From the NCBI RefSeq assembly GCF_026151205.1, contig NC_087073.1, forward strand, positions 21,726,270 through 21,790,269: a stretch of 64,000 bases of DNA, written 5' to 3'. Of the stretch, positions 33,601 to 45,600 are shown one piece after another. The stretch's first letter is position 1, and each line of letters begins with the position of its first letter. Below the pieces are notes generated by a model, which was not told where the DNA came from, ran no database searches, and was given only the letters and a program-made list of their open reading frames with translations. The DNA is from Bolinopsis microptera. Taxonomy: Eukaryota > Ctenophora > Tentaculata > Lobata > Bolinopsidae. Made by a program: the position numbers and the translations under genes.

Positions 33601-36600
33601 GCCTAAGTTGTAGACCATGACTGACAATTTGCCCACCTGTGTAATTAAGCAACTTTTATACATTGTATATTATAATTGAATAATGTATATTATATATCCA
33701 ATAGTTATTTAGTCTCATCAATATTTAAACTGTAAAGATTACTGATTGGGAATGTCACCTGTTTGTATTGATCTTCAATTTTATAGACCCACCCTACTGC
33801 AAAACACTCCAGGGTCCCTATAAGCACCATCCCCCAGTTGTTCAGGTAGTTGTCAATGATATCTAGATAAACTGTACCACTGAAAGTAATACATCATCAA
33901 CCACGTGATGCCCTAATAAGGTAATGTTGGTAAATAACCACGTGATGCCCTAATAAGGTAATGTTGGTAAATAACCACGTGATTACCTAATGAGGTAATG
34001 TTGGTAAATAACCACGTGATGCCCTAATAAACTGTACCACTGTTAGTAATACATCATCAATTATTATTTAGTTAATCAATCAATATTGATTTTCGTGATT
34101 TTTGGATGTTTATCTAATTTATATTATTACATTAAATAATAATAAATATTTATTGATGTCGTGTGTAGCTGGTGTGTAGCTGTGTGTGTGAGCTGTGTGT
34201 GTAGTGTGTGTGTTAGCTGTGTGTAGCTGTGTGTGTAGCAGTGTGTGTAGCTGTGTGTAGCTGTGTGTGTAGCTGTGTGTGTAGCTGTGTGTGTAGCTGT
34301 GTGTAGCTGTGTGTAGCAGGTGTGTGTAGCTGAGTGTGTAGCTGTGTGTGTAGCTGGTGTGTGTAGCTGTGTGTGTAGCTGTGTGTGAAGCTGTGTGTGT
34401 AGCTGTGTGTGTAGTGTGTGTGTAGCTGTGTGTAGCTGTGTGTGTAGCTGTGTGTGTAGCTGTTGTGTAGCTGTGAGTGTAGCAGTGTGTGTAGCTGTGT
34501 GTGTAGCTGTGTGTGTAGCAGTGTGTATAGCTGTGTGTGTAGCTGTGTGTGTAGCTGTGTGTGTAGCTGTGTGTGTAGCTGTGTGTAGCTGTGGTGTAGC
34601 TGTGTGAGAAGCAGTGTGTGTAGCTGTGTGTAAGCAGTGTGTGTAGCTGTGTGTAGTAGCTGATGTGTAGCTGTGTGTACTGTGTGTAGTGGTGTGTAGT
34701 GTGTGTGTAGCTGTGTGTAGCTGTGTGTAGCTGTTGTGAGTAGCAGTGTGTGTAGAGATGTGTGTGTAGCTGTGTGTGAAGCTGTGTGTGGTAGCTGTGT
34801 GTGTAGCGTGGGTGTAAGCTGTGTGTGTAGCTGTTTGTGTCGCTGAGTTGGTGTAGCTGTGTGTTGTAGTGTAGTAGTGTCGCTGTGTGGTAGCTGTGTG
34901 TGATTGTCGCTGTGTGTAGCTGTGTGTAAGCTGTGAGTGTAGCAGAGTGAGTTGTTAGGCTGTGTGTGTAGCTGGTGTGTAGTGTGTGTAGCTGTGTGAA
35001 GCTGAGTGTGTAGCTCGTGTGTAGCTGTGTGTGTAGTGTTGGTAGCCTGTGTGTAGCTGAGTGTAGCTGTGTGTCGCTGTGTGTAGCAGTGTGTGTGAGA
35101 TGGTGTAGTGTGTGTGAGCTGTGTGTGAGCTGTGTGTTAGCAGTGTGTGTAGCTGTGTGTGTAGCTAGTTGTGTAGTGTGAGTAGCTGTGTGTGTAGCTG
35201 TGTGTAGCTGTGTGTAGCTGTGTGTGTAGCTGTGTGTAGCTGTGTGTAGCTGTGTGTGTAGCTGTGTGTGTAGCTGTGTGTGTAGCTGTGTGTGTAGCTG
35301 TGTGTGTAGCTGTGTGTGTAGCTGTGTGTGTAGCTGTGTGTGTAGCTGTGTGTGTAGCTGTGTGTGTAGCTGTGTGTGTAGCTGTGTGTAGCTGTGTGTG
35401 TAGCTGTGTGTAGCTGTGTGTGTAGCTGTGTGTGTAGCTGTGTGTGTAGCTGTGTGTGTAGCTGTGTGTGTAGCTGTGTGTGTAGCTGTGTGTAGCTGTG
35501 TGTAGCTGTGTGTAGCTGTGTGTAGCTGTGTGTGTAGCTGTGTGTGTAGCTGTGTGTGTAGCTGTGTGTGTAGCTGTGTGTGTAGCTGTGTGTGTAGCTG
35601 TGTGTGTAGCTGTGTGTGTAGCTGTGTGTGTAGCTGTGTGTGTAGCTGTGTGTGTAGCTGTGTGTGTAGCTGTGTGTGTAGCTGTGTGTGTAGCTGTGTG
35701 TGTAGCTGTGTGTAGCTGTGTGTGTAGCTGTGTGTGTAGCTGTGTGTGTAGCTGTGTGTAGCTGTGTGTGTAGCTGTGTGTGTAGCTGTGTGTGTAGCTG
35801 TGTGTAGCTGTGTGTGTAGCTGTGTGTGTAGCTGTGTGTAGCTGTGTGTAGCTGTGTGTGTAGCTGTGTGTGTAGCTGTGTGTGTAGCTGTGTGTGTAGC
35901 TGTGTGTGTAGCTGTGTGTGTAGCTGTGTGTGTAGCTGTGTGTGTAGCTGTGTGTGTAGCTGTGTGTGTAGCTGTGTGTGTAGCTGTGTGTGTAGCTGTG
36001 TGTAGCTGTGTGTGTAGCTGTGTGTAGCTGTGTGTAGCTGTGTGTAGCTGTGTGTGTAGCTGTGTGTGTAGCTGTGTGTGTAGCTGTGTGTAGCTGTGTG
36101 TGTAGCTGTGTGTGTAGCTGTGTGTGTAGCTGTGTGTGTAGCTGTGTGTGTAGCTGTGTGTGTAGCTGTGTGTGTAGCTGTGTGTGTAGCTGTGTGTAGC
36201 TGTGTGTGTAGCTGTGTGTGTAGCTGTGTGTGTAGCTGTGTGTGTAGCTGTGTGTGTAGCTGTGTGTGTAGCTGTGTGTGTAGCTGTGTGTGTAGCTGTG
36301 TGTGTAGCTGTGTGTGTAGCTGTGTGTGTAGCTGTGTGTGTAGCTGTGTGTAGCTGTGTGTGTAGCTGTGTGTGTAGCTGTGTGTGTAGCTGTGTGTGTA
36401 GCTGTGTGTAGCTGTGTGTGTAGCTGTGTGTGTAGCTGTGTGTAGCTGTGTGTGTAGCTGTGTGTGTAGCTGTGTGTGTAGCTGTGTGTGTAGCTGTGTG
36501 TAGCTGTGTGTGTAGCTGTGTGTGTAGCTGTGTGTGTAGCTGTGTGTGTAGCTGTGTGTAGCTGTGTGTGTAGCTGTGTGTGTAGCTGTGTGTAGCTGTG

Positions 36601-39600
36601 TGTAGCTGTGTGTGTAGCTGTGTGTGTAGCTGTGTGTGTAGCTGTGTGTGTAGCTGTGTGTGTAGCTGTGTGTGTAGCTGTGTGTGTAGCTGTGTGTGTA
36701 GCTGTGTGTGTAGCTGTGTGTGTAGCTGTGTGTGTAGCTGTGTGTGTAGCTGTGTGTGTAGCTGTGTGTGTAGCTGTGTGTGTAGCTGTGTGTGTAGCTG
36801 TGTGTGTAGCTGTGTGTGTAGCTGTGTGTGTAGCTGTGTGTGTAGCTGTGTGTGTAGCTGTGTGTGTAGCTGTGTGTGTAGCTGTGTGTAGCTGTGTGTG
36901 TAGCTGTGTGTAGCTGTGTGTGTAGCTGTGTGTGTAGCTGTGTGTAGCTGTGTGTAGCTGTGTGTAGCTGTGTGTTGCTGTGTGTGTAGCTGTGTGTGTA
37001 GCTGTGTGTAGCTGTGTGTGTAGCTGTGTGTGTAGCTGTGTGTAGCTGTGTGTGTAGCTGTGTGTGTAGCTGTGTGTGTAGCTGTGTGTGTAGCTGTGTG
37101 TGTAGCTGTGTGTGTAGCTGTGTGTGTAGCTGTGTGTGTAGCTGTGTGTGTAGCTGGTGTGTGTAGCTGTGTGTGTAGCTGTGTGGTAGCTGTGTGTGTA
37201 GCTGTGTGTGTAGCAGTGTGTGTAGCTGTGTGTGTAGCAGTGTGTGTAGTAGTGTGTGTAGTAGTGTGTGTAGTAGTGTGTGTAGTAGTGTGTGTAGTAG
37301 TGTGTGTAGTAGTGTGTGTAGCAGTGTGTGTAGCAGTGTGTGTAGCTGTGTGTGTAGCTGTGTGTGTAGCTGTGTGTGTAGCTGTGTGTAGCTGTGTGTG
37401 TAGCTGTGTGTATAGCTGTGTGTGTAGCTGTGTGTGTAGCTGTGTGTGTAGCTGTGTGTGTAGCTGTGTGTGTAGCTGTGTGTGTAGCTGTGTGTGTAGC
37501 TGTGTGTGTAGCAGTGTGTGTAGCTGTGTGTGTAGCAGTGTGTGTAGCTGTGTGTGTAGCTGTGTGTGTAGCTGTGTGTGTAGCTGTGTGTGTAGCTGTG
37601 TGTAGCTGTGTGTGTAGCTGTGTGTGTAGCTGTGTGTGTAGCTGTGTGTGTAGCTGTGGTGTAGCTGTGTGTGTAGCAGTGTGTAGCTGTGTGTATAGCT
37701 GTGTGTGTAGCTGTGTGTGTAGCTGTGTGTGTAGCTGTGTGTGTAGCTGTGTGTGTAGCTGTGTGTGTAGCTGTGTGTGTAGCTGTGTGTGTAGCTGTGT
37801 GTGTAGCTGTGTGTGTAGCTGTGTGTAGCTGTGTGTGTAGCTGTGTGTGTAGCAGTGTGTGTAGCTGTGTGTGTAGCTGTGTGTGTAGCTGTGTGTGTAG
37901 CTGTGTGTGTAGCTGTGTGTGTAGCTGTGTGTGTAGCTGTGTGTGTAGCTGTGTGTGTAGCTGTGTGTAGCTGTGTGTGTAGCTGTGTGTAGCTGTGTGT
38001 GTAGCTGTGTGTGTAGCTGTGTGTGTAGCTGTGTGTAGCTGTGTGTGTAGCTGTGTGTGTAGCTGTGTGTAGCTGTGTGTAGCTGTGTGTGTAGCTGTGT
38101 GTGTAGCAGTGTGTGTAGCTGTGTGTAGCTGTGTGTGTAGCTGTGCGTGTAGCTGTGTGTGTAGCTGTGTGTGTAGCTGTGTGTGTAGCTGTGTGTGTAG
38201 CTGTGTGTGTAGCTGTGTGTGTAGCAGTGTGTGTAGCTGTGTGTGTAGCTGTGTGTGTAGCTGTGTGTGTAGCTGTGTGTGTAGCTGTGTGTGTAGCTGT
38301 GTGTGTAGCTGTGTGTGTAGCAGTGTGTGTAGCTGTGTGTGTAGCTGTGTGTAGCTGTGTGTGTAGCTGTGTGTGTAGCTGTGTGTAGCTGTGTGTATAG
38401 CTGTGTGTGTAGCTGTGTGTAGCTGTGTGTGTAGCTGTGTGTGTAGCTGTGTGTAGCTGTGTGTGTAGCTGTGTGTGTAGCTGTGTGTAGCTGTGTGTAG
38501 CAGTGTGTGTAGCAGTGTGTGTAGCTGTGTGTGTAGCTGTGTGTGTAGCTGTGTGTGTAGCTGTGTGTAGCTGTGTGTGTAGCTGTGTGTGTAGCTGTGT
38601 GTGTAGCTGTGTGTGTAGCTGTGTGTAGCTGTGTGTGTAGCTGTGTGTATAGCTGTGTGTGTAGCTGTGTGTAGCTGTGTGTGTAGCTGTGTGTAGCTGT
38701 GTGTAGCAGTGTGTGTAGCTGTGTGTGTAGCTGTGTGTAGCTGTGTGTAGCAGTGTGTGTAGCAGTGTGTGTAGCTGTGTGTGTAGCTGTGTGTGTAGCT
38801 GTGTGTGTAGCTGTGTATGTAGCTGTGTGTGTAGCTGTGTGTAGCTGTGTGTGTAGCTGTGCGTGTAGCTGTGTCTCACCTATCGTAGCAGTAGAGAAGT
38901 CCCGCCAGCCACCCAACAATACAGGTCGGCAACACAACCATCCAGGTCTTGGGTCGCAGCCTCAATCCTATCCAGCAGTCCTGAGTTTAATTAAATATCC
39001 ATTATCAATCTCATCAACTCATTAGGTAATCGATTAATAAATCAACATTTTAGCTGGGAGGAAGATAGGGAGGAACATGTCACATCTCGTTACAATTTAC
39101 ATAAGATTAAATATAATAAATAAAAAATAATTGCCTTGGCGAAAGTGACAAAGCATTCAGCCAGAGAGAAAGCACTATCAATTCCCAACATTATGAGACA
39201 TCCAAAGAAAATGATACCCCAAAACTGAGGAGCTTCAAGAGTTGCCAATCCTAAAAACCGTAAACATCAGTAAAATATACATTATTTATAAGTTGCAGAT
39301 ATTTGGTGAAATAACCATGTTATGCCCTAATAAGGTAATGCTGGTAAATAACCACGTGATGCCTAAATAAGGTAATGCTGGTTAATAACCACTTGATGCC
39401 TAAATAAGGTAATGATGGTTAATAACCACGTGATGCCTAAATAAGGTAATGATGGTTAATAACCACGTGATGCCTAAATAAGGTAATGCTGGTTAATAAC
39501 CACGTGATGCCTAAATAAGGTAATGATGGTTAATAACCACGTGATGCCTAAATAAGGTAATGATGGTTAATAACCACGTGATGCCTAAATAAGGTAATGC

Positions 39601-42600
39601 TGGTTAATAACCACGTGATTCCCTAATAAGGTAATGACCACAAGTACTGTTAGATAACCTGAAGGGTAAGCGATGAAAGCTAGTCCCATAGAGGCTTGTT
39701 TGTAGTAGTTTTCAGCGCATACCCCTGTAGCCGAATCTTTTTCACATTTCTTCTGCATATATCCCAAAACCTCGTAGATGGCGAATCCTCCCAGCAGGGC
39801 AATACCAGTGTCACTGTTGAAGGTGTTACATAGGTGTTACATAGGTGTTACATATGTTAAATAGGTGTTTAAAATGTATTTTTATTTTACTCAATACTCA
39901 TAGTTGTAAGATCATTTTGGGTGTCAACTTGATTGTGAACTAGATTAAGTGAGTAAATATTATATATTACCTGAGAGATATGGCCTTCTCGCTCATTGCA
40001 ACGTTAGTTTTACTTTTGGAGTTGTGAGAACTATAGGCAGTCATCACGCCCATACACACACCCAATGAGAAAAATACCTAAAAAGGGGAACATTAAACAT
40101 TAAAGAGGGAGCCTCAAACAAACAATCAGCAGGGAATAGGACGTTAAACAGTAAAAGAGAAGAAGGGAACGTTAAATAGTAGGAGAGAACGTTCAAATGG
40201 GGAAGGGAACATTTAACAGAAGGAGGGATTGTTTAACAGAAGGAGGGATTGTTTAACAGGAGGAGGGATTGTTTAACAGGAAGAGAGATTGTTTAACAGG
40301 AGGAGGGAACGTTCAAATGGGGAAGGGAACATTTAACAGAAGGAGGGATTGTTTAACAGAAGGAGGGATTGTTTAACAGAAGGAGGGATTGTTTAACAGG
40401 AGGAGGGATTATTTAACAGGAGAAGGGATTGTTTAACAGGAGGAGGGATTGTTTAACAGGAGGAGGGATTGTTTAACAGGAGGAGGGATTGTTTAACAGA
40501 GGAGGGATTGTTTAACAGGAGGAGGGATTGTTTAACAGGAGGAGGGATTGTTTAACAGGAGGAGGGATTATTTAACAGGAGGAGGGATTGTTTAACAGAG
40601 GAGGGATTGTTTAACAGGAGGAGGGATTGTTTAACAGGAGGAGGGATTGTTTAACAGGAGGAGGGATTATTTAACAGGAGGAGGGATTGTTTAACAGGAG
40701 GAGGGATTGTTTAACAGGAGGAGGGATTATTTAACAGGAGGAGGGATTGTTTAACAGGAGGAGGGATTGTTTAACAGGAGGAGGGATTGTTTAACAGAGG
40801 AGGGATTGTTTAACAGGAGGAGGGATTGTTTAACAGGAGGAGGGATTGTTTAACAGGAGGAGGGATTATTTAACAGGAGGAGGGATTGTTTAACAGAGGA
40901 GGGATTGTTTAACAGGAGGAGGGATTGTTTAACAGGAGGAGGGATTGTTTAACAGGAGGAGGGATTATTTAACAGGAGGAGGGATTGTTTAACAGGAGGA
41001 GGGATTGTTTAACAGGAGGAGGGATTATTTAACAGGAGGAGGGATTGTTTAACAGGAGGAGGGATTATTTAACAGGAGGAGGGATTGTTTAACAGAAAGA
41101 GAGATTGTTTAACAGGAGGAGAGATTGTTTAACAGGAGGAGGGATTGTTTAACAGGAGGAGGGATTGTTTAACAGAGGAGGGATTGTTTAACAGGAGGAG
41201 AGATTGTTTAACAGGAGGAGAGATTGTTTAACAGGAGGAGGGATTGTTTAACAGGAGGAGGGATTGTTTAACAGGAGGAGGGATTGTTTAACAGGAGGAG
41301 GGATTGTTTAACAGGAGGAGGGATTGTTTAACAGGAAGAGAGATTGTTTAACAGGAGGAGGGATTATTTAACAGGAGGAGGGAACGTTCAAATGGGGAAG
41401 GGAACGTTTAACAGGAGGAGGGTTGTTTAACAGGTTACAGGAGGAGGGATTGTTTAACAGGAGGAGGGATTGTTTAACAGGAAGAGAGATTGTTTAACAG
41501 GAGGAGGGATTATTTAACAGGAGGAGGGATTGTTTAACAGGAGGAGGGATTGTTTAACAGGAGGAGGGATTATTTAACAGGAGGAGGGATTGTTTAACAG
41601 GAGGAGGAATTGTTTAACAGGAGGAGGGATTGTTTAACAGGAGGAGGGATTATTTAACAGAAAGAGAGATTGTTTAACAGGAGGAGAGATTGTTTAACAG
41701 GAGGAGGAATTGTTTAACAGGAGGAGAGATTGTTTAACAGGAGGAGGGATTGTTTAACAGGAGAAGGGACTGTTAAACAGGAGGAGGGAACGTTTAACAG
41801 GAGAAGGGATTGTTTTACAGGAGGAGGGATTGTTTAACAGGAGGAGGGATTGTTTAACAGGAGGAGGGATTATTTAACAGGAGGAGGGAACGTTCAAATG
41901 GGGAAGGGAACGTTCAACAGGAGGAGGGATTGTTTAACAGGGAGAGATAACAGGGAGAGGCTGCAGAAAAGCTGGAGCGTTACACATTTCCAAGAAACTG
42001 TTAAGAAGGGATGTAAAGTTGTTGAATAATTAGGGAAACATCGGAATAGTAATAAGAGGGCATCATACCTGGCCGATAGCTTTAGTCCATATGACAGGGT
42101 CATTCAAAGTACTGCCGTCCCATTTGATCAGGTAAGCCTTAATACCATCCCCTGCTCCATCTAGGAATGCACCTGAAACAGAGACCTTTACTTCGGAGTG
42201 TAATTCAAGCAGGGAATCATATTTCATATTTTCTTCAAGTTGAAAGAATGCGATAAATTATAACCTTTGATAAAGCTTTCGCTGACGTTAAGGAAAGTAG
42301 AAATTGTCCAGCAAGGGTGTTAATTAGCCGCAATCCTCCCAAGATAAAATACGTTAGGATCTTAAGATTTTTTAGATATCATTGAGCATAAACAGTGATA
42401 CAACGCATCTCGGGATGATCCGCAGAGTCTCGACTAGTTTCGGCTTACCGCCATCAACAGGATCGATGAATCATCTAGCGGGAAATTTGAAATCAATCAT
42501 CAATAAACAACATTCCGAAAGTATAAAAGCAAAATTCAAAGGAAATGTCAGTAGGAAAATGTACGAAGTAGGTAATGTAAATAAGGTAACTACTGTGAAA

Positions 42601-45600
42601 GCATAGTTGTGGAACACAACAAGAAAATTGAGAATAATCTTGTGCGAGGGTAGGGACCCAGATGTCGTTTCTAACCCAAATAAACTTTAAGGAGGCTTCT
42701 CATCAGTAGCCGCACCTCCTTACTCGGTTTCTGAACTGGAATTCTATGGGCTTCCAGACGGCCAGACCGAGTATTACCACCCCATCCTTCTAGAGTTCAT
42801 CACAAGTAGCACCCACCTTGAAGATCTTTGACACCCAGACACACCCCATTGGCGAACAAACTTTGGATATAATCTTACATGCTCCCGAAGGAATCCCTGG
42901 TTTATGGTCTTTCTCATCGTCACCAGCACTTTCACTAGAGTCACCAGCCCTTTCACTGGAGTCATCAGCCCAATCACTGAAGTATACAGAAGTATAGTTG
43001 TGGAACACAACAAGAAAATTGAGAATAATCTTGTGCGAGGGTAGGGACCCAGATGTCGTTTCTAACCCAAATAAACTTTAAGGAGGCTTCTCATCAGTAG
43101 CCGCACCTCCTTACTCGGTTTCTGAACTGGAATTCTATGGGCTTCCAGACGGCCAGACCGAGTATTACCACCCCATCCTTCTAGAGTTCATTACAAGTAG
43201 CACCCACCTTGAAGATCTTTGACACCCAGACACACCCCATTGGCGAACAAACTTTGGATATAATCTTACATGCTCCCGAAGGAATCCCTGGTTTATGGTC
43301 TGGGCCAAAACGACTACAAAACGTACAGAGTAAGGTTTTTTTAAAAATATTTTTTTACATATGTCCCAGACCCATAGCTAGATCTATGAATTGTTTTGGC
43401 CCACTCCATGATTTCACAGTAGTTACCTTATTTACATTACCTACTTCGTACATTTTCCTACTGATATTTCCTTTGAATTTTGCTTTTATACTTTCGGAAT
43501 GTTGTTTATTGATAATTGATTTCAAATTTCCCGCTAGATGATTCATCGATCCTGTTGATGGCGGTAAGCCGAAACTAGTCGAGACTCTGCGGATCATCCC
43601 GAGATACGTTGTATCACTGCTTATGCTCAATGATATCTAAAAAAAAATTAATTATAACCTAATATATATAACAGCATAATAAGAGAGTAACTAATAAAAA
43701 CCTCTGATGATGAGAATGAGCAGTATGAGCAGAGGAAGGGGAACTGTGAACTTTACAACCCAGCTCGTACTCTTAACTCCCTTGAAGATGCTCAGGAAGA
43801 TCAGTATCCACACCACCGTGATGCCAACAAACACTTTCCAGTTGAAAGTACCGAGCCAGTCGAACTCAGTCGATGGGTCTGCTAGCTTTCTAGCTGAGTA
43901 GTTAGTTGTGTTAAATGTGTTAGTTGTGTTAGTTATTTTAGTTGTGTTAGTTATTTTAGTTATTTTAGTTGTGTTAGTTATTTTAGTTGTGTTAGTCGTG
44001 TTAGTTATTTTAGTTGTGTTAGTCGTGTTAGTTATTTTAGTTGTGTTAGTCGTGTTAGTTATTTTAGTTATTTTAGTTGTGTTAGTTGTGTTAAATGTGT
44101 TAGTTATTTAAGTTGTGTTAGTTATTTTAGTTGTGTTAGTTATTTTAGTTGTGTTAGTTGTGTTAGTTATTTTAGTTGTGTTAGTCGTGTTGATTATTTT
44201 AGTTGTGTTAGTCGTGTTAGTTATTTTAGTTGTGTTAGTCGTGTTAGTTATTTTAGTTGTGTTAGTCGTGTTGATTATTTTAGTTGTGTTAGTTGTGTTG
44301 GTTCCATGCTAATTATATCAGTTGTTATAATGAAAGGTAACTGTTACAATTGTATTAGAAATTAGAAAGTATACAGAAAGTCACATGTAAATTCCACCTC
44401 ACGAAATAAGACACCCTACATATTATATATTTATATACATTACTAAGATAAGCACTCATGTACATTTCGCTTTGTCGTCTCGTTTTCATTCTATACTTTA
44501 TGGGGAGGGGGGGGGGGGGGGGGGGGGGGTTCCAACAGGGGGGGTTCCAACATGATTACTTGCTTAGTTAACTTATTAATCAATTTATTTACTCACCTGC
44601 CATACCAGCTGTCATGGAAATATCGTCGAAATGAGCTGCTTGATTGTCGTACCAAGGTATTGCGTCGGTTTTGTGGAAGCACTCCACAAAGTAAATACAA
44701 GCATACCCCAGGATAATACAGTAGTAGAAAGTAATGGTGTAGCCTGCAAACACACTCGCCAGTCCTATACCCCTGAGAGATAGTGAACTTTACTCGCTAA
44801 CAGTTAAACAAACAAACACACTCGCAGTCCTATACCCCTAAGAGACAGTGTTTTGTTTCTTACCTGAGTCTGGGGTTCATGGAACCGAACGCGTCAGCAT
44901 CTCCGGCCTGGTAGAAGGTTCCAATACTCAGCTCCATTCCGAGGATAGGCATTCCCACGAATATCAAGATGAAGAAGTAGGGAATGAGGAATGGAGCGCC
45001 TCCGTACCTGTGTAGCAGTTTAGTTCATGTTTATTTATCACATCATGATGAGAATTTATACATTCTAAAAGATTCTATTCTTACAAACGGATATCCCACA
45101 ACATTTGCCCCTGCCCCTGCCCCTCCTCTTCCCTCCTCTTCCATCCTCCTCTTCCCTGCTCTTCCCTCCTCTTCCCTCCTCTTCCCTCCTCTTCCCTCCT
45201 CTTCCCTCCTCTTCCCTTCTCTTCCCTCCTCTTCCCTCCTCTTCCCTGCTCTTCCCTGCTCTTCCCTGCTCTTCCCTCCTCTTCCCTTCTCTTCCCTTCT
45301 CTTCCCTCCTCTTCCCTCCTCTTCCCTGCTCTTCCCTCCTCTTCCCTCCTCTTCCCTCCTCTTCCCTCCTCTTCCCTGCTCTTCCCTGCTCTTCCCTCCT
45401 CTTCCCTTCTCTTCCCTGCTCTTCCCTCCTCTTCCCTTCTCTTCCCTCCTCTTCCCTCCCTTTCCCTCCTCTTCCCTCCTCTTCCCTCCTCTTCCCTCCT
45501 CTTCCCTCCTCTTCCCTCCTCTTCCCTTCTCTTCCCTCCTCTTCCCTCCTCTTCCCTCCTCTTCCCTTCTCTTCCCTCCTCTTCCCTCCTCTTCCCTGCT

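Noticed and set aside
34119-38937. Open frames of up to about 1,590 codons (His/Thr-rich)
   Set aside because: They run through a GTGTGTAGCT array in which several frames lack stops. The array is an intron of the SLC6 gene on the same strand.
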